NCBI GenBank assembly: GCA_012959805.1
Contig: DUCN01000056.1
Location: forward strand, 1 to 64,000
Origin: Myxococcales bacterium
GTDB lineage: Bacteria; Myxococcota_A; UBA9160; UBA4427
Length of the DNA: 64,000 bases
Direction of reading: 5' to 3'
Positions 9,436 to 18,733 of the stretch are shown piece by piece. The notes under the pieces were generated by a model that saw only the letters and a program-made list of their open reading frames with translations, had not been told where the DNA came from and ran no database searches. The first letter of the stretch is position 1, and the number at the start of each line of letters is the position of its first letter. Position numbers and translations under genes: made by a program.

Positions 9436-10001
9436 CGGCAACGAGAATTGTCTTGTTAGGCCCACCCGGAGCGGGCAAGGGCACGCAGGCGACGAATTTG
9501 ATCTCAGATCTTGGCATCCCGCATATTTCAACAGGCGACATGCTGCGTGCGGCAGTCGAAGCGGGAACTGAAGTTGGATTGCAGGCGAAGGCAGTCATGG
9601 ACTCCGGGGAACTCGTCAGCGATGAGATCGTGATCGGCATCGCCAAAGAAAGGTTGTCGGAGGACGACGCGAAGAAGGGCTTTCTGCTCGATGGTTTCCC
9701 TCGAACGCTTGCCCAGGCCAGTGCTCTCGAGAAAACGTTGGGAGATCTAGACGCGGCGCTCGACTGTTGTCTTGCGCTGGCAGTGGACAACGAGGCGGTG
9801 GTTGCACGCCTTCGAAAGCGCTCAGAGATCGAAGGCCGGGTGGACGACAACGAAGAAACGATTCGAGAACGGATGCGGGTCTATGACTCGGAAACGGCGC
9901 CGCTGTTGGAGTTCTATCGAAGTCGCAGAGTGTTGATTGAAGTCTCCGGGATGGGGACGATCGAAGAGGTCGGCAAGCGAGTTCGAGATGCTCTTGATTA
10001 G
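9432..10001 (+). CDS. adk: Adenylate kinase
   Basis: A 189-residue adenylate kinase that interconverts ATP + AMP and 2 ADP in the cytoplasm. The P-loop GPPGAGKGTQA is at residues 10-20, followed by ISTGDMLRAA and the DGFPRTLAQA AMP-binding motif. The LID is of the short type: after RLRKRSEIEGRVDD the protein goes straight to the RERMRVY helix, without the zinc-finger insertion. The start is GTG, overlapping secY by 4 bases. Confidence 0.96.
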   Translation: MTATRIVLLGPPGAGKGTQATNLISDLGIPHISTGDMLRAAVEAGTEVGLQAKAVMDSGELVSDEIVIGIAKERLSEDDAKKGFLLDGFPRTLAQASALEKTLGDLDAALDCCLALAVDNEAVVARLRKRSEIEGRVDDNEETIRERMRVYDSETAPLLEFYRSRRVLIEVSGMGTIEEVGKRVRDALD

Positions 10002-10099
10002 AAGGTGAAGTGAGTTGAGCCATTCCTAAATGTGAATGGAAAAAGAACAAGAAACAGAAATAGGAGTCTGAGCTAAAGATTGAACAGGAGTCAAATCAG

Positions 10100-10903
10100 G
10101 TGAGCTTTGGCGAAAAGATCGCGATAAAGAGCCGCCGCGAAATCGAACAGATGCGGGAGATTGGTGAATTGACGGCCGAGATCCTGCTGGAAATCCGAGG
10201 GTGTGCCCGACCGGGCGTGACGACCGGGGAGCTGGACGAGATCGGGGTCGATGCCTTAAAAAAGAGGGGCTTGAAGTCTCCATTTTTAGGCTATGCTCCC
10301 GGGGGGGTAGTGCCCTACCCAGCGGTTCTTTGTGCTTCAGTCAATGATGAGATCGTCCATGGAATTCCTGGACCCCGTGAACTTCATGATGGCGACATCA
10401 TCAGCCTCGATTTCGGTGCTGTATCAATCAACGGCGAGAGTCGCGGCTGGCATGGGGATACAGCGGTCACAATTGCCATCGGTGAAGTCGATCCTGAAGC
10501 AAAGCGTCTGATCGAAACGACGCATGATGCTTTGGAGAAGGGCATTGAGCGTATGGTGCCCGGAGATCGGTTGTCGGACATTGGTTTTGCGGTTCAGACT
10601 CGTGCAGAGAAGGATGGGTTCGGAGTCGTTCGGCAGTTTGTGGGTCATGGGATTGGACGTGAAATGCATGAGCCGCCACAGGTTCCCAACTATGGTCGGC
10701 CAGGACGAGGTCCGAGACTTCGAGCAGGAATGGTTTTTGCGATTGAGCCGATGGTGAACATCGGCAGTGAGAAGGTTCGGGTACTAGAAGACGAATGGAC
10801 GGCGGTGACGGCCGACGGAACATTGTCTGCGCATTTCGAGCATACGGTGCTCATTACAGATCATGGGCCCGAGGTCCTGACCCGGATTACCGGGTCGCAC
10901 TAG
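10100..10903 (+). CDS. map: Methionine aminopeptidase, type I
   Basis: A 267-residue type Ia methionine aminopeptidase, which removes the initiator Met from nascent proteins. The pita-bread metal ligands are all visible: Asp in ISLDFGA, Asp in GWHGDTAVT, His in VGHGIGREMHE, Glu in FAIEPMVN and Glu in HFEHTVLI. The start is GTG at 10100, preceded by CAGGAG. It sits between adk and rpmJ as in many spc operons, but infA, often next, is absent. Confidence 0.97.
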   Translation: MSFGEKIAIKSRREIEQMREIGELTAEILLEIRGCARPGVTTGELDEIGVDALKKRGLKSPFLGYAPGGVVPYPAVLCASVNDEIVHGIPGPRELHDGDIISLDFGAVSINGESRGWHGDTAVTIAIGEVDPEAKRLIETTHDALEKGIERMVPGDRLSDIGFAVQTRAEKDGFGVVRQFVGHGIGREMHEPPQVPNYGRPGRGPRLRAGMVFAIEPMVNIGSEKVRVLEDEWTAVTADGTLSAHFEHTVLITDHGPEVLTRITGSH

Positions 10904-10924
10904 AAGAGATAGAGAGAGAAGACA

Positions 10925-11038
10925 ATGAAGGTTCGAGCATCGGTTCGGAAAATGTGTGAGAAGTGCCGAATTATTCGTCGGCGAGGAATTGTCCGGGTGA
11001 TCTGTGAGAACCCGAAGCATAAACAGCGGCAGGGTTAG
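10925..11038 (+). CDS. rpmJ: 50S ribosomal protein L36 (bL36)
   Basis: A 37-residue L36 with the start [14 protein letters not shown]. The zinc ribbon is intact (Cys11, Cys14, Cys27, His32), so this is the zinc-binding C+ form. It lies 21 bases after map, leaving no room for infA. A GAGAGAGAAG purine tract serves as ribosome-binding site. Confidence 0.96.
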   Translation: MKVRASVRKMCEKCRIIRRRGIVRVICENPKHKQRQG

Positions 11039-11094
11039 TCGGCCAAACGACTTTGCTCTAAAGGCATTGTTCTAGGAAGAACGGAGGAAGTTTT

Positions 11095-11475
11095 ATGGCG
11101 CGAATCGCAGGCGTCGATTTGCCGCGCAACAAGCGCATCGAGATCTCATTGACTTACATCTACGGTGTCGGTCGAGTGACGGCACTCAAGATTTGTCAGA
11201 AGGCCTCGATTGAAGCGGGATCACGAACTGAGCATCTCTCGGAGTCAGAAGTGATCAAGCTTCGTGAGATCATCGAGCGCGACTATAAAGTCGAAGGTGA
11301 CCTTCGGCGCGAAGTCAATCAGAACATCAAGATGTTGATGGACATCGGCTGCTACCGGGGGCTCCGCCACCGACGTGGCCTGCCGGTGCGAGGACAGCGA
11401 ACCCATACGAACGCGCGAACGCGGAAGGGCCCTGCGAAGACGATCGCGGGCAAGAAGCTAGCGCCAAAGAAGTGA
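11095..11475 (+). CDS. rpsM: 30S ribosomal protein S13 (uS13)
   Basis: A 126-residue S13: [20 protein letters not shown] at the start, the helix-hairpin-helix region, and the C-terminal [20 protein letters not shown] tail that contacts tRNA. A strong GGAGGAAG ribosome-binding site precedes it. This is the first gene of the classic alpha operon (S13-S11-S4-alpha-L17), which is complete here. Confidence 0.98.
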   Translation: MARIAGVDLPRNKRIEISLTYIYGVGRVTALKICQKASIEAGSRTEHLSESEVIKLREIIERDYKVEGDLRREVNQNIKMLMDIGCYRGLRHRRGLPVRGQRTHTNARTRKGPAKTIAGKKLAPKK

Positions 11476-11489
11476 TGCGATAAAATTAT

Positions 11490-11873
11490 ATGGCAGCCAA
11501 AAAGACAAAGAAGAAGGTCAAGAAGAATATCCAGTCGGGTATTGCTCACATCCAAGCGACCTTCAATAATACTGTGATTACGATTACCGACGTTGGTGGG
11601 AATGCGATCGCTTGGGCGAGTTGTGGCCAGCAGGGCTTCAAGGGGTCAAAGAAGTCGACGCCTTTTGCCGCCCAGATAGCCGCCGAGGAATGCGCCAAGA
11701 AAGCCCAGGAGCATGGAGTAAGGTCACTCGGTGTCTACGTGAAGGGCCCGGGCGGAGGACGAGAGTCCGCGCTTCGTGCGCTTCAAGCGGCCGGGATGAA
11801 AATCACGATGATTCGTGATGTCACACCCATTCCGCACAACGGTTGTCGCCCACCCAAGCGGCGGCGCGTCTAG
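11490..11873 (+). CDS. rpsK: 30S ribosomal protein S11 (uS11)
   Basis: A 127-residue S11 with a lysine-rich N-terminus, the conserved [18 protein letters not shown] and [15 protein letters not shown] segments, and the C-terminal [19 protein letters not shown]11 lies on the platform near the E site. It follows rpsM by 14 bases. Confidence 0.98.
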   Translation: MAAKKTKKKVKKNIQSGIAHIQATFNNTVITITDVGGNAIAWASCGQQGFKGSKKSTPFAAQIAAEECAKKAQEHGVRSLGVYVKGPGGGRESALRALQAAGMKITMIRDVTPIPHNGCRPPKRRRV

Positions 11874-11963
11874 CCAGTTTCGACTAACCATGCACCTAAC
11901 GGTGCGTTTAAAGAATGCATCGATCCGGCTGTTTAGGTCGATCAAGAAGAACAGAGAGTAAGC

Positions 11964-12590
11964 ATGGCACGTTATACAGGTTCCGTTTGTCGACTCTGCC
12001 GTCGAGAAGGCACGAAGCTCTTCTTGAAGGGAGATCGCTGTTTTACAGAGAAGTGCGCCATCGAGCGGCGCGCCTATCCGCCTGGGCAACACGGCCAGGG
12101 TCGCGTCCGCTTCTCCGACTACGGCGTTCAGCTTCGTGAGAAGCAGAAAGTGAAGCGAATGTACGGGCTGCTCGAGAAGCAGTTCCGAAGCACGTTCGAT
12201 CGAGCTTCTCGTATGAGTGGTCGGGCCGGCGAGAACCTACTCATGCTTCTCGAAAGGCGTCTCGATAATGTGATTTTCCGGCTCGGCTATGTGACGTCGA
12301 GAGCCGAAGCCCGGCAGCTCGTCAAGCACGGGCACTTTACGGTGAACGGGAAGAAGGCGCATACGCCCAGCATCCTCGTCATGCCAGGCTGGACGATTGG
12401 CGTTGTCGACCGCTCGAAGAAGGTGGCCCGAATCAGCGGTGCCCTCGAGACCATGGAGGGGCGTGCAGTTCCCCAGTGGCTCGAGATTGAGAAAGACGAA
12501 ATGAAGGGTTTGATCAAGGCCCTTCCGCAGCGCGAGGATATCACGCTCCCGATCGAGGAGCAGCTGATCGTCGAATTGTATTCACGCTAG
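11964..12590 (+). CDS. rpsD: 30S ribosomal protein S4 (uS4)
   Basis: A 208-residue S4 with an S4 RNA-binding domain ([20 protein letters not shown], about residues 95-114). The N-terminal zinc-type cysteines are present ([19 protein letters not shown]), so this is the four-Cys C+ version. S4 nucleates 30S assembly and often represses the alpha operon; no regulatory structure was identified. Confidence 0.98.
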   Translation: MARYTGSVCRLCRREGTKLFLKGDRCFTEKCAIERRAYPPGQHGQGRVRFSDYGVQLREKQKVKRMYGLLEKQFRSTFDRASRMSGRAGENLLMLLERRLDNVIFRLGYVTSRAEARQLVKHGHFTVNGKKAHTPSILVMPGWTIGVVDRSKKVARISGALETMEGRAVPQWLEIEKDEMKGLIKALPQREDITLPIEEQLIVELYSR

Positions 12591-12750
12591 GGGAGCTGAC
12601 TGACCGCGGTCGGGATGCGGGCATTCGCCTAATGTCTTTGAACGTCGGACTCTGATTTCAGGTTCTTTGCGCTTTGGCCGGGACCATAGAGTTTGATTGA
12701 AATTTGAACGGAATGTCGTCTCGATTTGAGAGAGACGCAAAGGAGTTCCG

Positions 12751-13779
12751 ATGCAAGATGAAGTGATCACACGAAACTGGCGGGAGCTGATTCGGCCACG
12801 ACACCTCGAGGTCGAAGAGGGCACGCTCACTTCGACGTACGGTCGTTTCCATTGTGAACCGCTGGAGCGCGGATTTGGAACGACACTTGGCAACGCGCTT
12901 CGCCGTGTGTTGTTGTCGTCGCTTCAGGGCGCGGCGATTACGAATATTCGAATTGACGGTGTGCTTCATGAGTTTTCGACGATTCCTGGCGTGATGGAAG
13001 ACGTCGCGACAGTCGTTTTGAACCTGAAGGATGTTCGTGTTCGCATGAACAGCAAAGGTCCAAAGACGATTCGAGTCAAGAAGACGGGACAGGGAATGGT
13101 CGTCGCCGGCGATCTCATCTCGCCGGATCAAACGGTCGAGATCATGAATCCCGAGCACAAAATCTGCACACTGGGGCCCGACTCGAGCTTTGAGATGGAA
13201 GTCACGGTTGGCCTTGGTAAGGGCTATGTCTTGGCAGTCGAAAACAAGAGCGAGGAAATGCCGATCGGAACAATTCCGATCGACTCGGTATTTTCGCCCA
13301 TCCGCCGAGTCAACTACACCGTGACGCCGGCTCGCGTCGGCCGCGCCACGAATTTTGATCGACTGAACTTGGAGATCTGGACGGACGGGGCGATAGCACC
13401 CGTGGATTCAATCGCTTTTGCCGCGAAGATCCTCAAGGAACAGCTTTCGATCTTCATCAACTTCGAAGAGATGGCAGAGGCACCCGCCCTGCATATAGAT
13501 GAGCCCGAACCGCTCAATCCGAATCTCTTCAAGTCGGTGGACGAGCTCGAACTCTCTGTGCGCTCGGCAAATTGTCTTCAGAACGCGAACATCCGATTCA
13601 TCGGTGAGCTCGTTCAGAAGACCGAAGCAGAGATGCTCAAGACAAAGAACTTTGGTCGGAAATCACTCAACGAGATCAAGGAGACTCTCTCGAGTCTCGG
13701 TCTCAGCCTGGGAATGACGATCGACAATCTGCCCGCCCGCAAAGATCTCGAGCGGATGCGGGAGCAGCGCGAGGCCTGA
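12751..13779 (+). CDS. rpoA: RNA polymerase subunit alpha
   Basis: A 342-residue alpha subunit. The N-terminal assembly domain carries [22 protein letters not shown] in two runs (about residues 31-52), and the C-terminal DNA- and activator-binding domain carries [15 protein letters not shown] and [13 protein letters not shown]. The ATG has an AAAGGAG ribosome-binding site. The 160 bases between rpsD and rpoA hold no gene. Confidence 0.98.
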   Translation: MQDEVITRNWRELIRPRHLEVEEGTLTSTYGRFHCEPLERGFGTTLGNALRRVLLSSLQGAAITNIRIDGVLHEFSTIPGVMEDVATVVLNLKDVRVRMNSKGPKTIRVKKTGQGMVVAGDLISPDQTVEIMNPEHKICTLGPDSSFEMEVTVGLGKGYVLAVENKSEEMPIGTIPIDSVFSPIRRVNYTVTPARVGRATNFDRLNLEIWTDGAIAPVDSIAFAAKILKEQLSIFINFEEMAEAPALHIDEPEPLNPNLFKSVDELELSVRSANCLQNANIRFIGELVQKTEAEMLKTKNFGRKSLNEIKETLSSLGLSLGMTIDNLPARKDLERMREQREA

Positions 13780-13780
13780 G

Positions 13781-14158
13781 ATGAATCATCGAAAATCCGG
13801 TAGAAAACTTGGGCGTTCAGTCTCTCATCGCAAGGCACTGTTTCGAAACATGGTGACCTCGCTGCTCGAGCACGAGCAGATTCGGACGACCGACGCGAAA
13901 GCCAAAGAGTTGCGCGGAATCGCGGAGCGAATGATTACGCTCGGTAAGCGCGGGACGCTGCATGCACGGCGCCAGGCTCTCGAGACCATTCGCAGCAAAG
14001 AGGTGACGTCGAAGCTCTTCAGTGAGCTTGCGGATCGATACCGCGAGCGTCCGGGCGGGTACACGCGTGTCCTGAAGTTGGGTCAGCGTCCAGGTGACGC
14101 TGCGCCAATGGCTATCATTGAATTGGTGGACCGCGAGGACCAGGAGGCGAACGCCTGA
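13781..14158 (+). CDS. rplQ: 50S ribosomal protein L17 (bL17)
   Basis: A 125-residue L17: [19 protein letters not shown] at the start, [15 protein letters not shown] in the middle and [19 protein letters not shown] near the end. It starts 1 base after rpoA and closes the alpha operon. Its last codons include an AGGAGG, placed to serve as the ribosome-binding site of the next gene, whose start overlaps the rplQ stop. Confidence 0.98.
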   Translation: MNHRKSGRKLGRSVSHRKALFRNMVTSLLEHEQIRTTDAKAKELRGIAERMITLGKRGTLHARRQALETIRSKEVTSKLFSELADRYRERPGGYTRVLKLGQRPGDAAPMAIIELVDREDQEANA

Positions 14159-14802
14159 GCGGCGATCCCGACAACTCTCGTCTTCGAACCGCAAGCGCAG
14201 ATCAGGCAAGAAGCGCCGGTCGCGAAGGTTCAAAACGCTCCGCCGGACCGAGCCTGCTGCTCGTTGCGGCGGTCGTCGTTGTGGCGAGCATTTTGATTAT
14301 TCGAAGCGATGTTGGCGCTCCGCCAGTGGTGCGAGGCGCATCGGCGCCGACCTTTGAGCTTTCCCGGCTGCGCATGAGCGACGCCGAAGCAGAATCAGCG
14401 ATGGCATTGTCATCTCAATTGGGGCGCGTCGTGTTGATCAATTTCTGGGCGACCTGGTGCGAACCGTGCGAGCGCGAAATGCCTGCGATGGAACGGCTCT
14501 ACCAAGCGCTTGCCGGCGAGCAGTTTGAACTCATCGCGGTCGCCATCGATGACAACGAAGCCGAGGTGCGCGCATTCCAGGAGCGCTATCAGCTTTCTTT
14601 TCCCATGCTTCTCGATCCCGCGCAGGCAGTCTACGGGGAGTATCAGACCATGGGCGTGCCTGAGTCGCTACTCGTTGATCGCGACGGGCGCATCGTCGAG
14701 CGCTACGTAGGGCCTCGCGAATGGGACGCGACGAGCTATGTCGATCGCATCCGGGAATTGATCGGTGGCTCGCGGCAGGTGCCCTCGCCGAACGCGTTCT
14801 AG
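14155..14802 (+). CDS. Membrane-anchored thioredoxin-like (TlpA/ResA-type) protein, probable CTG start
   Basis: A TlpA/ResA-like thiol-disulfide oxidoreductase expected to act in the periplasm. The thioredoxin motif is [17 protein letters not shown] with the CEPC active site; the later cis-Pro region reads [12 protein letters not shown]. The first ordinary start, GTG 14281, would cut the hydrophobic segment [16 protein letters not shown] in two. The frame is open upstream to 14122 with no ATG, GTG or TTG. CTG at 14155 overlaps the rplQ stop and has a perfect AGGAGG 7 bases before it, giving 215 residues with a short basic N-terminus and one membrane anchor. The CTG start is inferred; the family assignment is firm. 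Confidence 0.8.
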   Translation: MSGDPDNSRLRTASADQARSAGREGSKRSAGPSLLLVAAVVVVASILIIRSDVGAPPVVRGASAPTFELSRLRMSDAEAESAMALSSQLGRVVLINFWATWCEPCEREMPAMERLYQALAGEQFELIAVAIDDNEAEVRAFQERYQLSFPMLLDPAQAVYGEYQTMGVPESLLVDRDGRIVERYVGPREWDATSYVDRIRELIGGSRQVPSPNAF

Positions 14803-14893
14803 GGCAGGGAAAACGGGCCCGGAGTATTCGAATTCGGTATCCTGCCGTCCGAAATCAGGAATTACGCGAATCACACACGACTAGAATGGGGGC

Positions 14894-15292
14894 GTGAACC
14901 ACCCGTTCGAATCAAGGGGGGAGTGGGTGAGGACGCTTGGCCTAGGAATCGCTGCGATCGCAATCCTTGGGATTTCCGCACTTCTCGATCGGGAGAGCGG
15001 GTTCAAGGTGTGGCGTGATCTCGGCGAGGATCTGTCTATATCGCTGGCGCGTGTTACCGATCTGCAGAGCCAGAACGAGGCGATGCGCTATGAAATCGAG
15101 ATGCTCGAGGCTGAGCCTGCTGCGGTCGATCGTGCGATTCGTGAAGAACTCGATCTTGCCTTGCCGGGTGAGATCATCGTTCGATTCAAAGACCTGGGGT
15201 TGCGAGACAGGACGGGAGTGGAATCTGCGGAGCGCGATTCCGCTATTCGGTCACAGCGGCCAGGTGAAATGTTGGGTCAGGAGACGAAGTGA
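14894..15292 (+). CDS. FtsB/DivIC-like septum formation initiator protein
   Basis: A 132-residue single-pass membrane protein: a short cytoplasmic N-terminus, a TM helix (about residues 14-30, LGLGIAAIAILGISALL), then a coiled coil (LARVTDLQSQNEAMRYEIEM) and the AIREELDLALPGEIIVRFKD segment typical of FtsB/DivIC (compare AREELGLVRPGE). Such proteins link the FtsL-FtsQ complex at the division septum. The start is GTG 14894. The stop overlaps the GTG start of argS (GTGA). FtsB-like genes have no strong signature, so the assignment rests on architecture and this motif. Confidence 0.7.
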   Translation: MNHPFESRGEWVRTLGLGIAAIAILGISALLDRESGFKVWRDLGEDLSISLARVTDLQSQNEAMRYEIEMLEAEPAAVDRAIREELDLALPGEIIVRFKDLGLRDRTGVESAERDSAIRSQRPGEMLGQETK

Positions 15293-17037
15293 AGGAGATG
15301 CTGCGGGGGAAAATCGAGCTTGCCTTGCGAGAATTACTCGATGCGGTCGACGACTCCGATATTTTGCCTGAGTTTGCGATCGAAGTTCCTCGCCAAAAAG
15401 AGCACGGGGATTTTTCTTGCAACGCGGCGATGCTTCTCGCCAAACGATTGCGCAAGAAGCCGCGTGAAATCGCTGAAGACCTAACGACGCGGCTCGGGAA
15501 TGCGGGAGGTTTGATCGATTCACTCGAAATCGCCGGTCCTGGATTTCTGAATATCAAGCTCGCAGATTCACGTTGGCACGATCTGCTTCACGATGTTATT
15601 CGGGCCGGATCGCAATATGGGTGGAGCGCCTCGCAGCCCGCAAGGGATGGTGCGAAGCCAAAAGTGCAGGTCGAGTTCGTTTCTGCAAATCCAACTGGTC
15701 CGCTTTCCACCGGCCATGGCCGACAAGCGATATTGGGTGATTGCATAGCGCGGCTTCTCGAGGCAACCGGCTGGGATGTCACTCGCGAGTACTATTTCAA
15801 CGATGGTGGTCGGCAAATGCGAGTCCTCGGTGAATCGGTGAAGGCCCGCTATCTCGAAGGCCTTGGCTTGGCGTCGCCTCCCTCGAAAGCAGCGCTGGCG
15901 AATTCCGAAAAAAACTGGGAGGAAGAGATCGACGGCCTGCCCGTCGTCTTTCCGAAGGATGGATACCAGGGCGACTACATCAAAGCGATTGCGGATGAGC
16001 TCCGAGAGTCCGCTGGAGGCGCCCTCGTCGAGGAGCCGGGGGAAGGCCGTTTCAGGGAGGAAGCCCAGCGGGTGATCTTTGAGGATATTTCGAAGACTCT
16101 CGTGCGAATTGGGATCGACTTCGATGTGTATTTTAATGAGCGGAGTCTCTACGACGAAGGGAAGCTCGACGAAGCGATTACGGATCTTCGTGAGGCCGGG
16201 CTCATCTATGACTCGGAGGGTGCTGTTTGGTTCAAGGCGACTGCGCGTGGCCTCGACCGTGATCGAGTTGTCATCAAGGGGACCGGTGAACCGACCTATC
16301 TAATGCCGGATATCGCCTACCACCGCGATAAGTTTCGACGTGGTTTTGATCTAGTCATCGATGTGCAAGGTGCGGATCACATCGAGCAGTTTCCATTCGT
16401 GCGTGAGGCGACGGCTGCGCTCGGGGTGCCCGCAGACCAGATCGAACTGGTCCTGCATCAATTCGTCACCATCACGAGTGGCGGAGAGAAGGTGAAGCAG
16501 TCAACGCGCAAGGCGACGTTCGTCACGATCGACGAACTTGTCGATGATGTCGGGCGAGATGTATTTCGATTTTTCATGATCGAACGAAAGCCGGATGGTC
16601 ATCTCGATTTTGATCTTGATCTCGCCAAGGATAAGAATTGGCGAAAGAATCCCGCCTACTATGTCCAGTACGCGCATGCACGAACTTTCGGGATCGAACG
16701 AAAGGCCCAGAAGTTAGGAATCTCCATGCCCGAGGCCAACGCGTTTGATGCTACAAGGCTCGCGCTCGAAGAAGAGATCGCGTTGGTTCGAAAGCTTACG
16801 ACTTTTCCCGACGTCGTCCGTCGTGCCGCAGAGAGTCGAGAACCGCACCACGTGGCGTACTACCTCCGGGAAGTCGCCGGACTCTGGAACCCTTACTTAC
16901 AGGACGGTGATCGGCATCGCGTTCTCTCTGACGACGCCTCTCTCAGCGCGGCAAGGCTCGGCCTGGCGCTGGCTATACGGGGTGTGTTGGCAAGTGGACT
17001 GGAACTCCTCGGGCTCGATGCGCCGGAGAGTATGTAA
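15289..17037 (+). CDS. argS: Arginyl-tRNA synthetase
   Basis: A 582-residue class Ia synthetase that charges tRNA-Arg. It has the N-terminal additional domain (EIAGPGFLNIKL), the HIGH-region motif SANPTGPLSTGHGR, the KMSKS-region equivalent EKVKQSTRKATFVT, and the C-terminal DALR anticodon-binding domain (AYYLREVAGLWNPYL). The KMSKS region is divergent (KQSTRK), as in other ArgRS subgroups. It overlaps the upstream gene by 4 bases and the downstream gene by 1. Confidence 0.96.
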   Translation: MKEMLRGKIELALRELLDAVDDSDILPEFAIEVPRQKEHGDFSCNAAMLLAKRLRKKPREIAEDLTTRLGNAGGLIDSLEIAGPGFLNIKLADSRWHDLLHDVIRAGSQYGWSASQPARDGAKPKVQVEFVSANPTGPLSTGHGRQAILGDCIARLLEATGWDVTREYYFNDGGRQMRVLGESVKARYLEGLGLASPPSKAALANSEKNWEEEIDGLPVVFPKDGYQGDYIKAIADELRESAGGALVEEPGEGRFREEAQRVIFEDISKTLVRIGIDFDVYFNERSLYDEGKLDEAITDLREAGLIYDSEGAVWFKATARGLDRDRVVIKGTGEPTYLMPDIAYHRDKFRRGFDLVIDVQGADHIEQFPFVREATAALGVPADQIELVLHQFVTITSGGEKVKQSTRKATFVTIDELVDDVGRDVFRFFMIERKPDGHLDFDLDLAKDKNWRKNPAYYVQYAHARTFGIERKAQKLGISMPEANAFDATRLALEEEIALVRKLTTFPDVVRRAAESREPHHVAYYLREVAGLWNPYLQDGDRHRVLSDDASLSAARLGLALAIRGVLASGLELLGLDAPESM

Positions 17038-17675
17038 TGTCATCTCAGGCTGGCCGTGGACTTCGGCCCGGCGGCGTCGTCCGAGCACTTATCCGTTTGT
17101 TGGTCCTAGTGGTCTTCGGGTTCGGTGCGGGCCTCCTGTTCGGAATCGTTTCCGAGGAGCCAGAGCTGTTGGCCGGGCACCTGCGCGGCGAGAGCCAATC
17201 CGTCGTTTTACCGGCGAGCGAATCGGGCGCGGCAGTGGCAGGGGTTCTCGGCGCCTCCGATGAAGCGAATGCGCACGGCAACCGCGAGGAAGAGGGAGCG
17301 CGCGTATTGCCATCTGTCGCGGCTTCCGCCTCGACAACTCGCCCAGTGATGCGCGCGCCGGTCTCTCTATCAAGCGGAAAGCCTCGGGATCAGTCGGCGG
17401 GCTTGAGCGTCCGAGACGGATTGCCTGCTGAAAAAGTGGGCGCCTGGGCGATCCAAGTTGGCGCTTTCTCTGACGAAGGCGCCGCACTTCGACTGGCCGA
17501 ATCCCTGCGAGCGAAGGGGTATCCCGCAAAACTGTTGTCTGCGCAGGGTGATGCGGGACGTTGGCGAGTGCGCGTTCAGCCAATGCCGGGAGAGGGGATT
17601 GCGCATGAGACGGCAGCCAAGCTGAAACGAGTCGAGCGTTTGCCGACGTGGGTCCTTCGGATGGAGACGAGTTAG
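17037..17675 (+). CDS. SPOR-domain membrane protein
   Basis: A 212-residue protein with one N-terminal TM helix (LIRLLVLVVFGFGAGLLFGI), a low-complexity Ala/Ser/Glu linker and a C-terminal SPOR domain (about residues 135-210: WAIQVGAFSDEGAALRLAESL, then AGRWRVRVQPM). SPOR domains bind denuded septal peptidoglycan, so this is a likely cell-division or envelope protein. It overlaps argS by one base. Confidence 0.85.
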   Translation: MSSQAGRGLRPGGVVRALIRLLVLVVFGFGAGLLFGIVSEEPELLAGHLRGESQSVVLPASESGAAVAGVLGASDEANAHGNREEEGARVLPSVAASASTTRPVMRAPVSLSSGKPRDQSAGLSVRDGLPAEKVGAWAIQVGAFSDEGAALRLAESLRAKGYPAKLLSAQGDAGRWRVRVQPMPGEGIAHETAAKLKRVERLPTWVLRMETS

Positions 17676-17698
17676 AACGAATGGGCGATGAGAGCAAC

Positions 17699-18733
17699 AT
17701 GATACCACGCGGTCCTAAACTGCGGATCGGTGTTCTCGGCTCAGCCGGGCAGCTAGGCCGCTGCCTCGTTCGCCATATCGAGGCAGCAGACGATCTCGAC
17801 CTGGCCTTCGCGGCAACTCGTGATCAGATCGACCTTTCAGATTTCGATCAAATTGACCCGTGGCTCGAAGCCGAATCGTCGGCGCTTCCGGATCTAGTGG
17901 TCAATGCCGCCGCCTATACGAAAGTCGATTCATGCGAGACGGAGAAGGAACTCGCGTATCGGATGAATGCGCTCGCCCCCGCAGAGTGGGCGCGACGGTG
18001 TCTGCAGCGAAATATCCAGTTCTTTCATGTGTCGACGGATTATGTCTTTCGCGGCGATGGATCTCGACCCTATCGCGAAGAAGAGCCAACAGATCCGAGA
18101 ACCGTTTACGGTTCGAGTAAGCGGGCCGGGGAGGTCGCCGTGTTGGGCACCAATCCGAGTGCCCTCGTCGTGCGGACGAGTTGGGTTTTTGGGCCGGGCC
18201 GAAACTTCGTGATTGCGATTCTCGACCAAGCAGCGCGCCGCCGGTCGGGCGAACTCGAAGGGCCTCTCAAAGTGGTCGATGATCAGTATGGGGCGCCGAC
18301 CTACGCAGGGGACCTTGCAGAGGCGCTGCTCCTCCTCGGGCGAATCGGCCGTTCGACCGCCTCCTATCCGAGTGGTCTACTCCACTTGAGGAACGCGGGG
18401 GAGGCGACATGGTTTAGCTTTGCTCGAGCCATCCTCGACCAAGCAGGCTACGCCGATATCGTCATAGATCCAGTTCCCACATCCGCATTCGAGACGGCTG
18501 CGCCGCGTCCCGCTTATTCGCTGCTGTGTATGGACCGCGCGGTCGCCGCGGGTGTGATCATGCGGAATTGGAGCGAGGCATTGGCCGCGTATCTTAAGAG
18601 CTTGGATGTGCCCAGGAATTTGCTCTCGAATGTTTTTTCCAATGGTTGGGGCGCCGGCGGCGAAGAGACTCGCGGCATTGCCGGATCCGACGGGATTACG
18701 AAGACATCCGCCACGCGCCCGGAGGCGGAATGA
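17699..18733 (+). CDS. rfbD: dTDP-4-dehydrorhamnose reductase
   Basis: A reductase of about 344 residues for the last step of dTDP-L-rhamnose synthesis. Visible motifs are the Rossmann GSAGQLG, the [12 protein letters not shown] segment, [10 protein letters not shown], the catalytic YGSSK and the [11 protein letters not shown] signature of the family. The ATG at 17699 is chosen because the conserved fold starts right after it; 17681 or 17648 are alternatives. An unusual tail of about 35 residues follows the last conserved helix and overlaps the start of lepA. No other rhamnose gene is nearby. Confidence 0.9.
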   Translation: MIPRGPKLRIGVLGSAGQLGRCLVRHIEAADDLDLAFAATRDQIDLSDFDQIDPWLEAESSALPDLVVNAAAYTKVDSCETEKELAYRMNALAPAEWARRCLQRNIQFFHVSTDYVFRGDGSRPYREEEPTDPRTVYGSSKRAGEVAVLGTNPSALVVRTSWVFGPGRNFVIAILDQAARRRSGELEGPLKVVDDQYGAPTYAGDLAEALLLLGRIGRSTASYPSGLLHLRNAGEATWFSFARAILDQAGYADIVIDPVPTSAFETAAPRPAYSLLCMDRAVAAGVIMRNWSEALAAYLKSLDVPRNLLSNVFSNGWGAGGEETRGIAGSDGITKTSATRPEAE

